From: Gammaproteobacteria bacterium
GTDB lineage: Bacteria; Pseudomonadota; Gammaproteobacteria; JAJDOJ01
Reading direction: 5' to 3'
Length of the DNA: 24,526 bases
Assembly (NCBI GenBank): GCA_027030565.1
Contig: JALVEU010000290.1
Coordinates: 1 to 24,526 of the forward strand
A program made the translations under genes and the position numbers. Positions 1 through 7,678 of this stretch are shown in pieces (within the stretch, counting starts at the first letter, position 1; each line of letters opens with the position of its first letter). Under the pieces are notes generated by a model, which saw nothing but the letters and a program-made list of their open reading frames with translations, searched no databases and was not told the origin of the DNA.

Positions 1-2083
1 GCTTGGGGTCCGGCGTCGGCTTGGGATCCGGAGTCGGCTTGGGGTCCGGCGTCGGCTTGGGCGTCCCGGTGCGCAGCACGAAGTGTGCTGTGACGACCTC
101 ACTGGGGGCCATGCCCTTCTTCACCGCCGCGGCCTTCACTTGGATGGTGCCGCTCGCACCCGTCTCCTCCGGCCGGGGGATCGAAGACAAAGTGATGGGC
201 CGTTTGTAGAGGAATCGGGTGGGACTGGACAGCGGATCGGTCCCGTCCAGGGTGCACCAGATCCGGGCGCCTTGCACCTCGACACTGAGCTCAATGGGGT
301 CGTTTTCGTCCACTACACCGCCGGGAGGAGAGATCACAGGAGCGGGCACGGACGCGAGCACCGTGAACTCCGCTCGCGCAACACGGCTCGGACTGAACCC
401 GTCCTTGGCAGCGATCGCGCTCACCACTGCATCACGCGTCAGCGTGAAGGGCCCTGTGTAGACGGCCGAGCCCACGCTGGGTGCCGTGCCGTCTGTCGTG
501 TAATAGATGGTCGCACCCGGCGTACCCGTGTCGAGCCTCACCTCCACAGAACCCTCGAAGATCCCGCCCTGGGGAACGATGCGTGGGGGTGTGATGGCAC
601 TGGACTGGGTCGAAGTGACGACGGTCGCCACCCACTGCCCCTTGCCGGGTCTGGCCAGCTCCAAGGTCCCGGCGCTGGTTTGCCGAGCCTGTGTTTTCCA
701 CGTCGCCTGCGAGACGTCGAGCCAGCGTACGACGTAGTCTCCTGGGGCCAGCTGCAGGGTCACATGCCCATCACTCACGCCCGTGAAGTACACGGCGACC
801 CACTCCTCGGCGTTGCCAAACGCATAGGCCTCGTCGGGTTCACGGTCCATGAGAACATTCTGGAGCGGGTGGCCCTGAAAATAGGCATCGAGGGCGTCCA
901 CCAGTGCCCTGGCGCTCTTCAAATGACGCTGGGCCGGAGCAGTCAAACCGAGGCCCGGGGGCGGCACGGCATTGGCGGCATCCCGGTGGAACCGGGCACT
1001 CGCGCCACCCGCAAACAGGGTACGCCAGAACTTGCGGCCGGCCTCCTCCACCGTGGCTCCGGTCCGGCTTCGAAACGGCTTCCCGATGGGCCAGTCAAAG
1101 CGATAAAGCTTGACGGAGTTGATGGGGCGTTTCGTCCCTGCAGCGATCACCTGATCGCGGTACCAGACGAAGTTGTCATATTGCTCCTGCCCGCTCACAC
1201 TCCCATTCTGGGAGATGTCCAGATAGCCGAAGATCCTGGCCTTCCTGATCGGTTCCCGATTGTCGGGATGCGTACTGTCCCGGAATCTCTGTCGGGTATA
1301 AGAAGGCGGGTGATAACGTCGGCTATCGGCCACGTAGACCGTTTGCGGCGTCTTGCTCTGAACGTAACGCGCCCAATACTCACCCACCTCGAACGGAAGC
1401 GGACTCTCGTTGTCGATCTGGTAAAGAATATTGTCGTACTGTTTGGTGATGCTCAGCAGTTTGTCTACGTACTTCTGCTGATAGGAAAGCAACACCTTGT
1501 CGTTGTTCAATGCCGGGACGGCCTCGAAAAAGCCCCTGTCGAACCCGTTGGCCATCTCGCTTCCCTGCTTCAGCCGGGTGTCCTGATACGTGTAATTGAC
1601 ATTGTTGTCCGGGTTCCACGCAGAAATGCGCCACGCATCCGGCCCCACCAGTGCCCAAGCGTCCCAGATTTCCAGTTGGACGATGATCCCGCGCTGGTGA
1701 GCGGCGTCGAGAAACAGTTTCAGCTTGTCCCAATACTTTGGATTCCACTGGTTCAGGTCGAAGACGCCAGGGCTCACCTCCTGAAACGCCTGCTCGTAGT
1801 CGTCGTACCGGTAACCCCCGACCGCGGGATCCCACGACCGATGATGCAAGGAGCTTCGGATATAGTTTCCGCCGCTGTTCACCAGCGTGTCCAGGTGGGC
1901 GAGCAGCTGCTGCCTTGGCCACTGGAAGATGGCATCGTGCCCGGATCCACCGATGAGGAGCACCGGCTGGCCCTTATACTGCCAGTAGAACGGATTGTTC
2001 TTATAGGGCTCGATGCGGGCATGCACCGCTGACACCGCTACGGAAAGGAAATAAACAAGTATTAATAGCAATACCCGTGCCAT
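1..2083 (-). CDS. Secreted glycoside-hydrolase-like TIM-barrel protein with two CHB_HEX_C-type domains, 3' end beyond window
   Basis: The minus-strand reading frame is open from the ATG at 2083 to the window edge (694 codons, no stop), so the protein is partial. Residues 1-22 form a Sec signal peptide (hydrophobic LLLILVYFLSVAVSAV, then HA). Residues 23 to about 360 look like a clan GH-A-type (beta/alpha)8 barrel: GGSGHDAIFQWP near 45-56, GGNYIR at 71-76, LEIWDAW at 137-143, and an Asn-Glu pair N225-E226 in YQIDNES that fits the usual acid/base position. Roughly 498-572 and 578-660 are two Fn3-like repeats resembling the chitobiase/hexosaminidase C-terminal domain (IYYTTDGTAP; IWCTLDGTDP). 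A (PTPDPK)n linker follows at 675-694, so another domain probably lies outside. AGGGGG precedes the ATG by about 6 bases. The substrate is unknown; the catalytic assignment is inferred from fold-like motifs, not from a recognised GH family number. Confidence 0.8.
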   Translation of the reverse strand, partial: MARVLLLILVYFLSVAVSAVHARIEPYKNNPFYWQYKGQPVLLIGGSGHDAIFQWPRQQLLAHLDTLVNSGGNYIRSSLHHRSWDPAVGGYRYDDYEQAFQEVSPGVFDLNQWNPKYWDKLKLFLDAAHQRGIIVQLEIWDAWALVGPDAWRISAWNPDNNVNYTYQDTRLKQGSEMANGFDRGFFEAVPALNNDKVLLSYQQKYVDKLLSITKQYDNILYQIDNESPLPFEVGEYWARYVQSKTPQTVYVADSRRYHPPSYTRQRFRDSTHPDNREPIRKARIFGYLDISQNGSVSGQEQYDNFVWYRDQVIAAGTKRPINSVKLYRFDWPIGKPFRSRTGATVEEAGRKFWRTLFAGGASARFHRDAANAVPPPGLGLTAPAQRHLKSARALVDALDAYFQGHPLQNVLMDREPDEAYAFGNAEEWVAVYFTGVSDGHVTLQLAPGDYVVRWLDVSQATWKTQARQTSAGTLELARPGKGQWVATVVTSTQSSAITPPRIVPQGGIFEGSVEVRLDTGTPGATIYYTTDGTAPSVGSAVYTGPFTLTRDAVVSAIAAKDGFSPSRVARAEFTVLASVPAPVISPPGGVVDENDPIELSVEVQGARIWCTLDGTDPLSSPTRFLYKRPITLSSIPRPEETGASGTIQVKAAAVKKGMAPSEVVTAHFVLRTGTPKPTPDPKPTPDPKPTPDPK
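2..61 (-). repeat. 18-bp tandem repeat encoding PTPDPK linker
   Basis: An 18-bp unit (plus strand cttggggtccggcgtcgg) occurs at 2-19, 20-37 and 38-55, with a partial copy at 56-61. Copies 1 and 3 are identical and copy 2 differs at two positions. On the minus strand it encodes the hexapeptide PTPDPK in frame, a Pro/Asp/Lys interdomain linker. The array may continue past the window edge. Near-identity at DNA level suggests recent copy-number change by slippage. Confidence 0.9.
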
Positions 2084-2729
2084 AAGGCCCCCTGCATTTG
2101 ACTCTTCAACCACTTACCGGCCAGATCTACTAGCCGTCCCAATACGTCATGTACTTCATTTGCATGCCATACCCGGCGCCTATTAAGCGCGCTATGGTAT
2201 CAGCCGCACATGATTATTCAACATACCATGTCACTGACAGATCGCGCGGCCGCTTGTCGGACATATCCTACGCCTCTGTCGGACAACCGACCCGTGCGCG
2301 GCGGATGCTGACTTTCGGGTGCAGGAAAGGGCGTCCCTTTTCAACGGAATTCCCGCAGAGACAAGCAGTTAATCAACCATCCACAGCATTGAAATTCCTT
2401 TGGGGAACCGCGAACGGTGCTGAATGACCGATATTCGGCGAGCAAACGAGCTTGCGCCCCGCAAGTGACCACGGAGTACGGAACTGGCAAACTCGTTTCC
2501 ACAACTGACGCATGGCCTTTGTTCGCTCACCACCCAGCGCCGGTTAGAAAGGTCGTGATGAATCTGCTGCGCGCGGCACGAGCCCCCGTGCCCCCGAAGA
2601 GCCAGGCCTGTCGGCCGGGTAAGGTGGGCCTCCAGACCGTCAGGCAGGCGCCCCCCGGAGGCTCCGACAGCGATCCGTGTCAGGGTCAGTTGGCCGATGA
2701 CCTGTGCCGGCAGGCCCGGAGCGGACCGA
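2084..2729. other. 646-bp stretch without a supported gene
   Basis: It lies between the start of the secreted hydrolase and the stop of folK. Two plus-strand open frames cross it (2149-2427 and 2417-2869). Neither has a recognisable domain or a convincing ribosome-binding site, and the second runs antisense into folK. The part at about 2100-2560 is visibly richer in A/T than the flanks. It contains the TGTC/GACA palindrome cluster annotated separately and presumably the hydrolase promoter, for which I could not place convincing -35/-10 boxes. panB/panC, frequent downstream partners of folK, are not here. Confidence 0.6.
2229..2285. promoter_or_regulatory. Cluster of three TGTC/GACA palindromes, possible operator
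   Basis: TGTCACTGACA at 2229-2239 is a perfect palindrome around its central base. TGTCGGACA occurs twice, at 2255-2263 and 2277-2285, also palindromic around a central base. The two identical copies are exactly 22 bp apart, about two helical turns, which suits cooperative binding on one face. The group lies 146-202 bp upstream of the hydrolase ATG at 2083. No regulator gene is nearby, and function is inferred from symmetry and spacing only. Confidence 0.4.
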
Positions 2730-3212
2730 TCACCCCGTCGTGGCGGGATTCAGATCCATCAGCACCCGCAGCACCCGTCCCCGACCAGGAATCTCCAGAT
2801 CCGGCGCGAGTTCGGCCAGTGGCTCCAGCACGAAGCGACGCTCGTGAAGGCGTGGGTGTGGGAGCGTGAGCCTCGGATCGTCGAGGACGAGGTCTCCATA
2901 GAGCACCAAGTCCAGGTCGAGGGTTCGGGGACCCCACCGTTCAGGGCCGCGGATGCGTCCTTGTGCCGACTCGATCAGCAGGAGGGCGCCGAGCAGGGTG
3001 TACGGAGCCAGAGCGGTGCGCAGATGGACCACGGCGTTCAGATATTGCGGCTGGTCGGCGTCCCCGACCGGCGCGGTTCGGTACCAGCGGCTCCCAGCCA
3101 CGAACCGGGTGTCGGGCAGGCGGCCGAGGGCGATGGTGGCCCGCCGTAGCTGCGCCGGCGGATTGGCCAGATTACTCCCCAACGCCACAAAGGCGTCGAC
3201 TGGAGGCCTCAT
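2730..3212 (-). CDS. folK: 2-amino-4-hydroxy-6-hydroxymethyldihydropteridine pyrophosphokinase (HPPK)
   Basis: This 160-residue cytoplasmic enzyme transfers pyrophosphate from ATP to 6-hydroxymethyl-7,8-dihydropterin in folate synthesis. The family signature is clear: VALGSNLANP near the N-terminus, WYRTAP, QYLNAVVHLRT, the catalytic RWGPRTLDLDLVLYGD with the metal-binding Asp pair, and LPHPRLHERRFVLEPL. Length matches typical HPPK (about 160). The reading frame extends upstream, but the ATG at 3212 is chosen because the protein then begins MRPPVDAFVALGSN, as family members do, and because it overlaps the pcnB stop as ATGA, implying translational coupling. The pcnB-folK order is common in Gammaproteobacteria; here panBC do not follow. 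Confidence 0.95.
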   Translation of the reverse strand: MRPPVDAFVALGSNLANPPAQLRRATIALGRLPDTRFVAGSRWYRTAPVGDADQPQYLNAVVHLRTALAPYTLLGALLLIESAQGRIRGPERWGPRTLDLDLVLYGDLVLDDPRLTLPHPRLHERRFVLEPLAELAPDLEIPGRGRVLRVLMDLNPATTG

Positions 3213-4681
3213 GCCTCCTCTGGCGGCTTTTTCTTGGCACGCCCCCGGCGCCGGCGCCGCACCGGTTTCTTGCGTGCGCGCGTCATGGTAGCCCGCTCCT
3301 CGGGCCCGACCTCCTGGAACTGCGTCCACCACTCACAGGCCTCGCCCACGTCCTCTCCCGCGCTGGCACGCAGGCAGAGAAAATCGTAGGCGGCCCGGAA
3401 ACGGGGATGTTCCAAAAAGCGATGGGGCCGCTTGCCACTGCGATAGCGGAAACGCAGCTGCAGCTCCCAGATCTCGCGCATGCCCAGCGAAAACCGCCGC
3501 GGGATGCTGGTATGGGCCAGCTGTATCTGGAGCACCTCTCGCCCGGCACGCTGCAAGGCGGGCAGCGGCGCCAGGCCCTCACGCGCCTGGAGCTCCGCGG
3601 CACGCAGACGCACCGGCTCCCAGAGCAGGGCGGCATACAGGAAAGCGGGTGTGACCGGCTTGCCCGCCTCTACCCGCCGGTCAGTGTTCTCCAACGCACG
3701 CGTGACGAACACGTGCGGGAACCCGCCCTCTTCCTCTGCGAGGGCACGTTCGGTCAGTGGAAACAGATGGCCGAACAGACCGTAGTGCCGCAGCAACTCG
3801 AAAGTCTCCACGGCATAGCCGCCCTGGAACAGCTTGAGGACCTCGTCGAACAGCCGCGCGGGCGGCATCTGCTCCAACAGATGCGCCAGGCGTGGAATGG
3901 GAGTCTCGGTCTGTGAATGGATCCGGAAGCCCAGTTTGGCCGCGAACCGCACGGCCCGCAGCATGCGCACCGGGTCCTCCCGGTAGCGCCGTTGCGGCTC
4001 GCCGATGAGTCGAATGAGCCCGGCGCGCAGATCCTCCAGACCGCCCACGTAATCCACGACTGTGAAATCACGGATGTTGTAATACAGGGAGTTGACGGTG
4101 AAATCGCGCCGGACCGCGTCCTCCTCGATGGTCCCGTAGACGTTGTCGCGGACGATGCGGCCCTCGTCGACCAAGGCCCCCTCGGCATCGGCGTGAGGAA
4201 TGGCCCGAAACGTCGCCACCTCCACGATGTCTCGACCGAAATAAACGTGAGCCAGACGAAAGCGGCGCCCGACGAGCCGGCAGTTGCGGAACAGCTTGCG
4301 CACCTGCTCGGGTCGCGCGTCGGTGACCACGTCGAAATCCTTGGGCTCACGCCCCAAGAGCAGGTCGCGCACGCCCCCGCCCACTAGATAAGCGGCGAAT
4401 CCGGCGCGCTTGAGTCCGTAGAGCACGCGCAGGGCGTTTTCGCTGATGTCCGCCCGAGAAATGCCGTGCTCGCCCCGGGGAACGATGCGGGGTTCGAGCG
4501 CCGATTGAGAAACTCCTGCCTGGGTCACTGGACGGGTGGTCGTCTCCGTGAAAGTGTGCCGCTCCGGCTGCGGAGCCAAGCCCCGTTGCGCGCATCGGCT
4601 GGCGTATACTATACCGTCAACAGCAGGATACCCCTGCAGATTATGTGCCCATAAACAGCTTCGATTCCCTGCCGGACCCAT
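3209..4681 (-). CDS. pcnB: Poly(A) polymerase I
   Basis: The enzyme adds 3' poly(A) tails to RNA, which promotes RNA decay. It belongs to the class II nucleotidyltransferases and shows the family signature: LVGGGVRDLLLG at 99-110, the catalytic DFD at 115-117, the RRDFTVNSLYY segment, and RLIGEPQRRYREDPVRMLRAVRFAAKLGF. A very basic tail (RKKPVRRRRRGRAKKK) is typical and probably binds RNA. The longest frame opens at the ATG at 4681, but the first ~60 residues look non-homologous and GAGGA sits directly against that ATG. Homology begins near EPRIVPRGEHGISR (residue 63). A GTG at 4528 or TTG at 4579 are alternatives. E. coli pcnB is known to start at AUU, so a non-standard start is possible. 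The stop overlaps folK. Identity is secure; the 5' end is not. Confidence 0.9.
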   Translation of the reverse strand: MGPAGNRSCLWAHNLQGYPAVDGIVYASRCAQRGLAPQPERHTFTETTTRPVTQAGVSQSALEPRIVPRGEHGISRADISENALRVLYGLKRAGFAAYLVGGGVRDLLLGREPKDFDVVTDARPEQVRKLFRNCRLVGRRFRLAHVYFGRDIVEVATFRAIPHADAEGALVDEGRIVRDNVYGTIEEDAVRRDFTVNSLYYNIRDFTVVDYVGGLEDLRAGLIRLIGEPQRRYREDPVRMLRAVRFAAKLGFRIHSQTETPIPRLAHLLEQMPPARLFDEVLKLFQGGYAVETFELLRHYGLFGHLFPLTERALAEEEGGFPHVFVTRALENTDRRVEAGKPVTPAFLYAALLWEPVRLRAAELQAREGLAPLPALQRAGREVLQIQLAHTSIPRRFSLGMREIWELQLRFRYRSGKRPHRFLEHPRFRAAYDFLCLRASAGEDVGEACEWWTQFQEVGPEERATMTRARKKPVRRRRRGRAKKKPPEEA

Positions 4682-4784
4682 TCCTCATATACTGCTACGG
4701 GCTTGGGAGGTTCGTCCGTGGCGTCGAGTCCGTCACTGTACCTCCCCCTGCAGCGGCCCGAGGGTCGTACCGCCTTCTGAACAG

Positions 4785-4860
4785 GCTCCCTTCGTCTAGT
4801 GGCCTAGGACGCCGGCCTCTCACGCCGGTAACAGGGGTTCGAGTCCCCTAGGGAGCGCCA
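4785..4860 (+). tRNA. tRNA-Glu (anticodon CTC)
   Basis: A complete 76-base cloverleaf: acceptor GCTCCCT pairs with AGGGAGC, discriminator G, and CCA is encoded at 4858-4860. The anticodon stem CCGGC/GCCGG closes the loop CTCTCAC, giving anticodon CTC, which reads GAG. The T arm carries GGTTCGAGTCC. The overall sequence resembles E. coli tRNA-Glu(TTC), except that the anticodon wobble base is C, so this is the minor GAG-specific isoacceptor. Confidence 0.95.
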
Positions 4861-4926
4861 GTTCCTCCCGCCGGCGCGCGGGGGCAAACTCCTGAACCGG
4901 AATGCGATCGTTGGAGGAGTAGCGCC

Positions 4927-7281
4927 ATGGCAACCAAGGCCGATCTCGAAGCCCGCGAAGCGGAATGCAGCTCGGTGGAGGATTACGTCAAGCTGGCCCG
5001 CGAGGCCTTGGCCGATCCCGCCGACCCCGAGTACGCCAAGGAGCTGTTGCAGAAGGCCGAGGCCGAATGCCAGATGCCCATGGATTACATGACCGTCGGT
5101 GACGTGGCGGTGGAGATGGGCGATACGGACTATGCGCGCGAGCTCTACGAGCAGGCCGAGGACATGCTGTTCGACGCCCGAGAGTACATGGCCTTCGCCA
5201 AGAGCATGGGCAAACTGGGCGATCAAGACAAGGCACGCGAGTACCTGGAAAAGGCCGCCGCTGAGGTCACGCAGCCCGAAGACCTGCTGACCCTGGCGCA
5301 AATCGCCTCGGAAGACCTGAAGGACGAAGAACTCGCCCGGTCCCTTGTGGCAAAGGTCGAGGAAAAGGCCAAGAGCCTGGAGGACTTCGCGGAGCTGGCT
5401 CGCAAGGTCAGAGAGGCGGGAGACGAGGCCACGGCACGCATGCTCCTGGACAAGGCCGGACGTTTTGTCGACGGCATTCCGCAGACCATCGAGTACGCCA
5501 GGCTCTACATCGAGCTCTTCGACGACCGGGACAAGGCGCGAGAGATCCTCGAAGAGGCCGAGGCTGACTGCCAGTTCACCAAACAATTCGTGGAACTCGC
5601 CTCAGGGTTCAAGGAGCTCCTGGGCGACGAGGCCAAGGTGGACGAGCTCATGGAACAGGCCGCCGAGTTCTGCATGACCGGCGAGGAGTACGCAGATCTG
5701 GCCGAAGGGTACTGGCGACTCCAGGGCAACAAGGAAAAGGCCGTAGAGGCGTATCGGCAGGCCCTGGCCGACATTACGGACAAGGAGCAGCTCCTGCAAC
5801 TGGCCAAGCGGGTGGCCGTGGAATTGGAGAATCCGGAGCTCGCCAAGGAGATCTATGCAAAGGCCGAGCAAAAGATGAGCTCTGCCAAGGAGCTCGCGGG
5901 CCTGGCCCGCTCGGTGTTGGAGGACCTCAAGGACAAGGACCAAGCGGCGGCGGTCTATAGAAGCGCCGCCGAAAAGCTCGTCAATCCCGGCGATCTGATC
6001 AACCTCGCCTCGGATGTCTTCGAGAGCCTCGGGGATTCCGCACTGGCCAAGACCATCTACGAGAAGGCCTTCGACAAGGCCAGCGACTTCAAACAGCTCC
6101 TGAAACTGGTCGATCAGTCCTTCGACGAGCTGAAGGATGCCGAATTCACCAAGCGTGTGCTGGAAAAGGCCGAGTCCCTGGCCGAGGCCTCGCCGGACCT
6201 CCTCCAGATCGCCGAAAAGATCCTGGACAAGATCGACGCCAGGGACTTCGCCCGACGTGTCCTCGAGGCCGCCGAAGAGAGCGTCACCAGTTTGGGTGAA
6301 CTGCGTTCGGTGACCGAGGCCATCAAGGGCGCCTTCGCGGAGGACGCCGACTGGATCGCTCGGGTGGAAGAGAAGCTCGCCAAACGGGAGGCCAACCAGG
6401 AGAAGTACGCGGCCCTGCAGGAGCGCGAGAATCGGGCCAAGACGGTGCTTGACTACCTGGCCCTGGTGGACGACGTCATGGGCGAACTGCAAGACACCTA
6501 CTACGCCCGCAAGCTGCTAACCTCTGCCGAGCAACTCTACAACGAGCAGGGCGGGGATTTCGCTTACGGTCGGCTGATCGCCCTGTCCATCGACCAGCAC
6601 CTGGGGGACCGCGACTGGGTGCGACGCCTGCTCGAGGAGGCCGCAGCGCGTTGCCGGACCTTCACCTGCGTGCACGACGTGGCCCACACCGCAGCCCTGG
6701 AGCTCAAGGACAAGGAGACCGGTGCCGCGCTGGCCCGTACTTTCTACGGCCAATGGGAGCAGAAGCTCGATGCAGCCGACATCAAGGGCGCTTTCGACTA
6801 CGTGAAACTCGCCCGAGCCGCGCTCGAAGACCTGGGCGATCGCGACTGGGCCATGAGGCTGGTGGACAAGGGCGAGACCCTGGGTGGTGATCAATACGCC
6901 TTCGAGGCATTGGCGCGCGTGGCCCTGGAGGCCAGGGACCGAGAACGGGCCCACGCTCTGCTTCGCAAGGCGGCCGAGGCCTGCAGGAAACCCGAAGACC
7001 TGGAGCAGGTGGCGCTGCGGATGAAGGCCGACGGAATCGACGAGGCATTCGTGCGCGAAGTGTACACCCTGGGCAAGGACAAGTTCACCGAGCCCGAGCA
7101 GCGGCTGCGTTGGGTGGAAGGGATTGTGGAGGTCTTCCGGGATGAAGCCTGGGCCGCCAAGGAGTACGATGCACTGGCCAGGACGTTCAGCAGTGGTCCC
7201 ATGGCCAAGCGGTATCGGGCCAGCCGGCAGTCAAGGCTCCACCAGGGTCTGTGGTTCAAGTCCCGCAAGGCGGGGGGTTGA
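4927..7281 (+). CDS. Large alpha-solenoid protein of about 20 degenerate TPR repeats
   Basis: This 784-residue, very acidic protein has no signal peptide or membrane segment and is probably cytoplasmic. From residue 36 it is built of helical hairpins with a period of 33-34. Units begin (second helix) at 36, 69, 102, 136, 169, 203, 237, 271, 305, 339, 373, 407 and 441, then less regularly at 477, 526, 564, 598, 641, 674, 708 and 742. The consensus is roughly [YKL]A+xLLEKAE..., then DxxxLAxxxxELGDxD. The Ala spacing (LA, +12, +7) matches TPR positions 8, 20 and 27. A charged, coiled-coil-like insert at about 478-505 breaks the array, and the C-terminus is basic (RYRASRQSR). GGAGGAG lies about 7 bases before the ATG. 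It starts 66 bp after tRNA-Glu and is followed, co-directionally, by a lipoprotein gene, ubiK and comM. Probably a protein-binding scaffold; I do not recognise a specific function. Confidence 0.9.
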   Translation: MATKADLEAREAECSSVEDYVKLAREALADPADPEYAKELLQKAEAECQMPMDYMTVGDVAVEMGDTDYARELYEQAEDMLFDAREYMAFAKSMGKLGDQDKAREYLEKAAAEVTQPEDLLTLAQIASEDLKDEELARSLVAKVEEKAKSLEDFAELARKVREAGDEATARMLLDKAGRFVDGIPQTIEYARLYIELFDDRDKAREILEEAEADCQFTKQFVELASGFKELLGDEAKVDELMEQAAEFCMTGEEYADLAEGYWRLQGNKEKAVEAYRQALADITDKEQLLQLAKRVAVELENPELAKEIYAKAEQKMSSAKELAGLARSVLEDLKDKDQAAAVYRSAAEKLVNPGDLINLASDVFESLGDSALAKTIYEKAFDKASDFKQLLKLVDQSFDELKDAEFTKRVLEKAESLAEASPDLLQIAEKILDKIDARDFARRVLEAAEESVTSLGELRSVTEAIKGAFAEDADWIARVEEKLAKREANQEKYAALQERENRAKTVLDYLALVDDVMGELQDTYYARKLLTSAEQLYNEQGGDFAYGRLIALSIDQHLGDRDWVRRLLEEAAARCRTFTCVHDVAHTAALELKDKETGAALARTFYGQWEQKLDAADIKGAFDYVKLARAALEDLGDRDWAMRLVDKGETLGGDQYAFEALARVALEARDRERAHALLRKAAEACRKPEDLEQVALRMKADGIDEAFVREVYTLGKDKFTEPEQRLRWVEGIVEVFRDEAWAAKEYDALARTFSSGPMAKRYRASRQSRLHQGLWFKSRKAGG

Positions 7282-7364
7282 ACGTGGGCCTTCAGCGGGC
7301 GGATGCAGCCGCTCGCACCGGAGCCAACCGATGCGTCGTTCGAAGGAGATGAGGAGTCCTGCCC

Positions 7365-7604
7365 ATGCACTTGACGACCCAGTCCCGTACCCTGCACGGC
7401 ATATTGATCTTGGCCGTCGCCCTCGGAATCGGCCTCGCTGCGTGCAGTGGAGGAGGGGCCCGCGTGCAAAGCCAGAACGTGACCACCACGACCACCATGG
7501 GTCAGGAACTCATGGATCTGGAGCGCTCCTACAAGCAGGGGATCATCTCCAAGTCGGAATACGAAAAGGCCAGAAAGGCGATCCTGAAACGCTACGCAAA
7601 GTGA
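7365..7604 (+). CDS. Small lipoprotein with C-terminal SHOCT-like motif
   Basis: The product is 79 residues. A type II signal peptide (hydrophobic 12-24) ends in the lipobox LAAC, giving a lipid-modified Cys27. A Gly/Thr-rich spacer follows, then residues 47-77 (ELMDLERSYKQGIISKSEY and onward) match the short SHOCT-type helical motif, in which a hydrophobic helix and a GxI(S/T)xxEY turn precede a basic helix. It should sit in the cell envelope, anchored to the inner or outer membrane. GAGGAG lies about 10 bases before the ATG. The gene is 83 bp after the TPR-like gene and 74 bp before ubiK, all on the same strand, so a shared transcript is possible. SHOCT motifs are often involved in oligomerisation; the role here is unknown. 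Confidence 0.8.
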   Translation: MHLTTQSRTLHGILILAVALGIGLAACSGGGARVQSQNVTTTTTMGQELMDLERSYKQGIISKSEYEKARKAILKRYAK

Positions 7605-7678
7605 TCCGGTGATCACGAAAGGAACGCGCCTGGGTCCGCAGCCAACCAGCTCCGGTCTCCCCTTCCAGGAGCACGCTC

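Noticed and set aside
83..2032. A 649-codon plus-strand open frame covering almost the whole left end.
   Set aside because: It is antisense to the minus-strand hydrolase, which has a signal peptide and recognisable domains; the plus-strand translation is Arg/His/Gly-rich without any domain.
2149..2869. Two plus-strand frames (92 and 150 codons) in the folK-hydrolase gap.
   Set aside because: No domain, no convincing ribosome site, and the second overlaps folK antisense.
4804..6492. Long minus-strand frames (260 and 296 codons) opposite the TPR-like gene.
   Set aside because: They mirror its GC-rich codon pattern (Leu/Val/Gly-rich shadows), and the first runs through tRNA-Glu.
7290..7320. 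A short AGCGG/CCGCT hairpin after the TPR-like gene as a terminator.
   Set aside because: The stem is only 5 bp and lacks a U tract, so read-through is expected.
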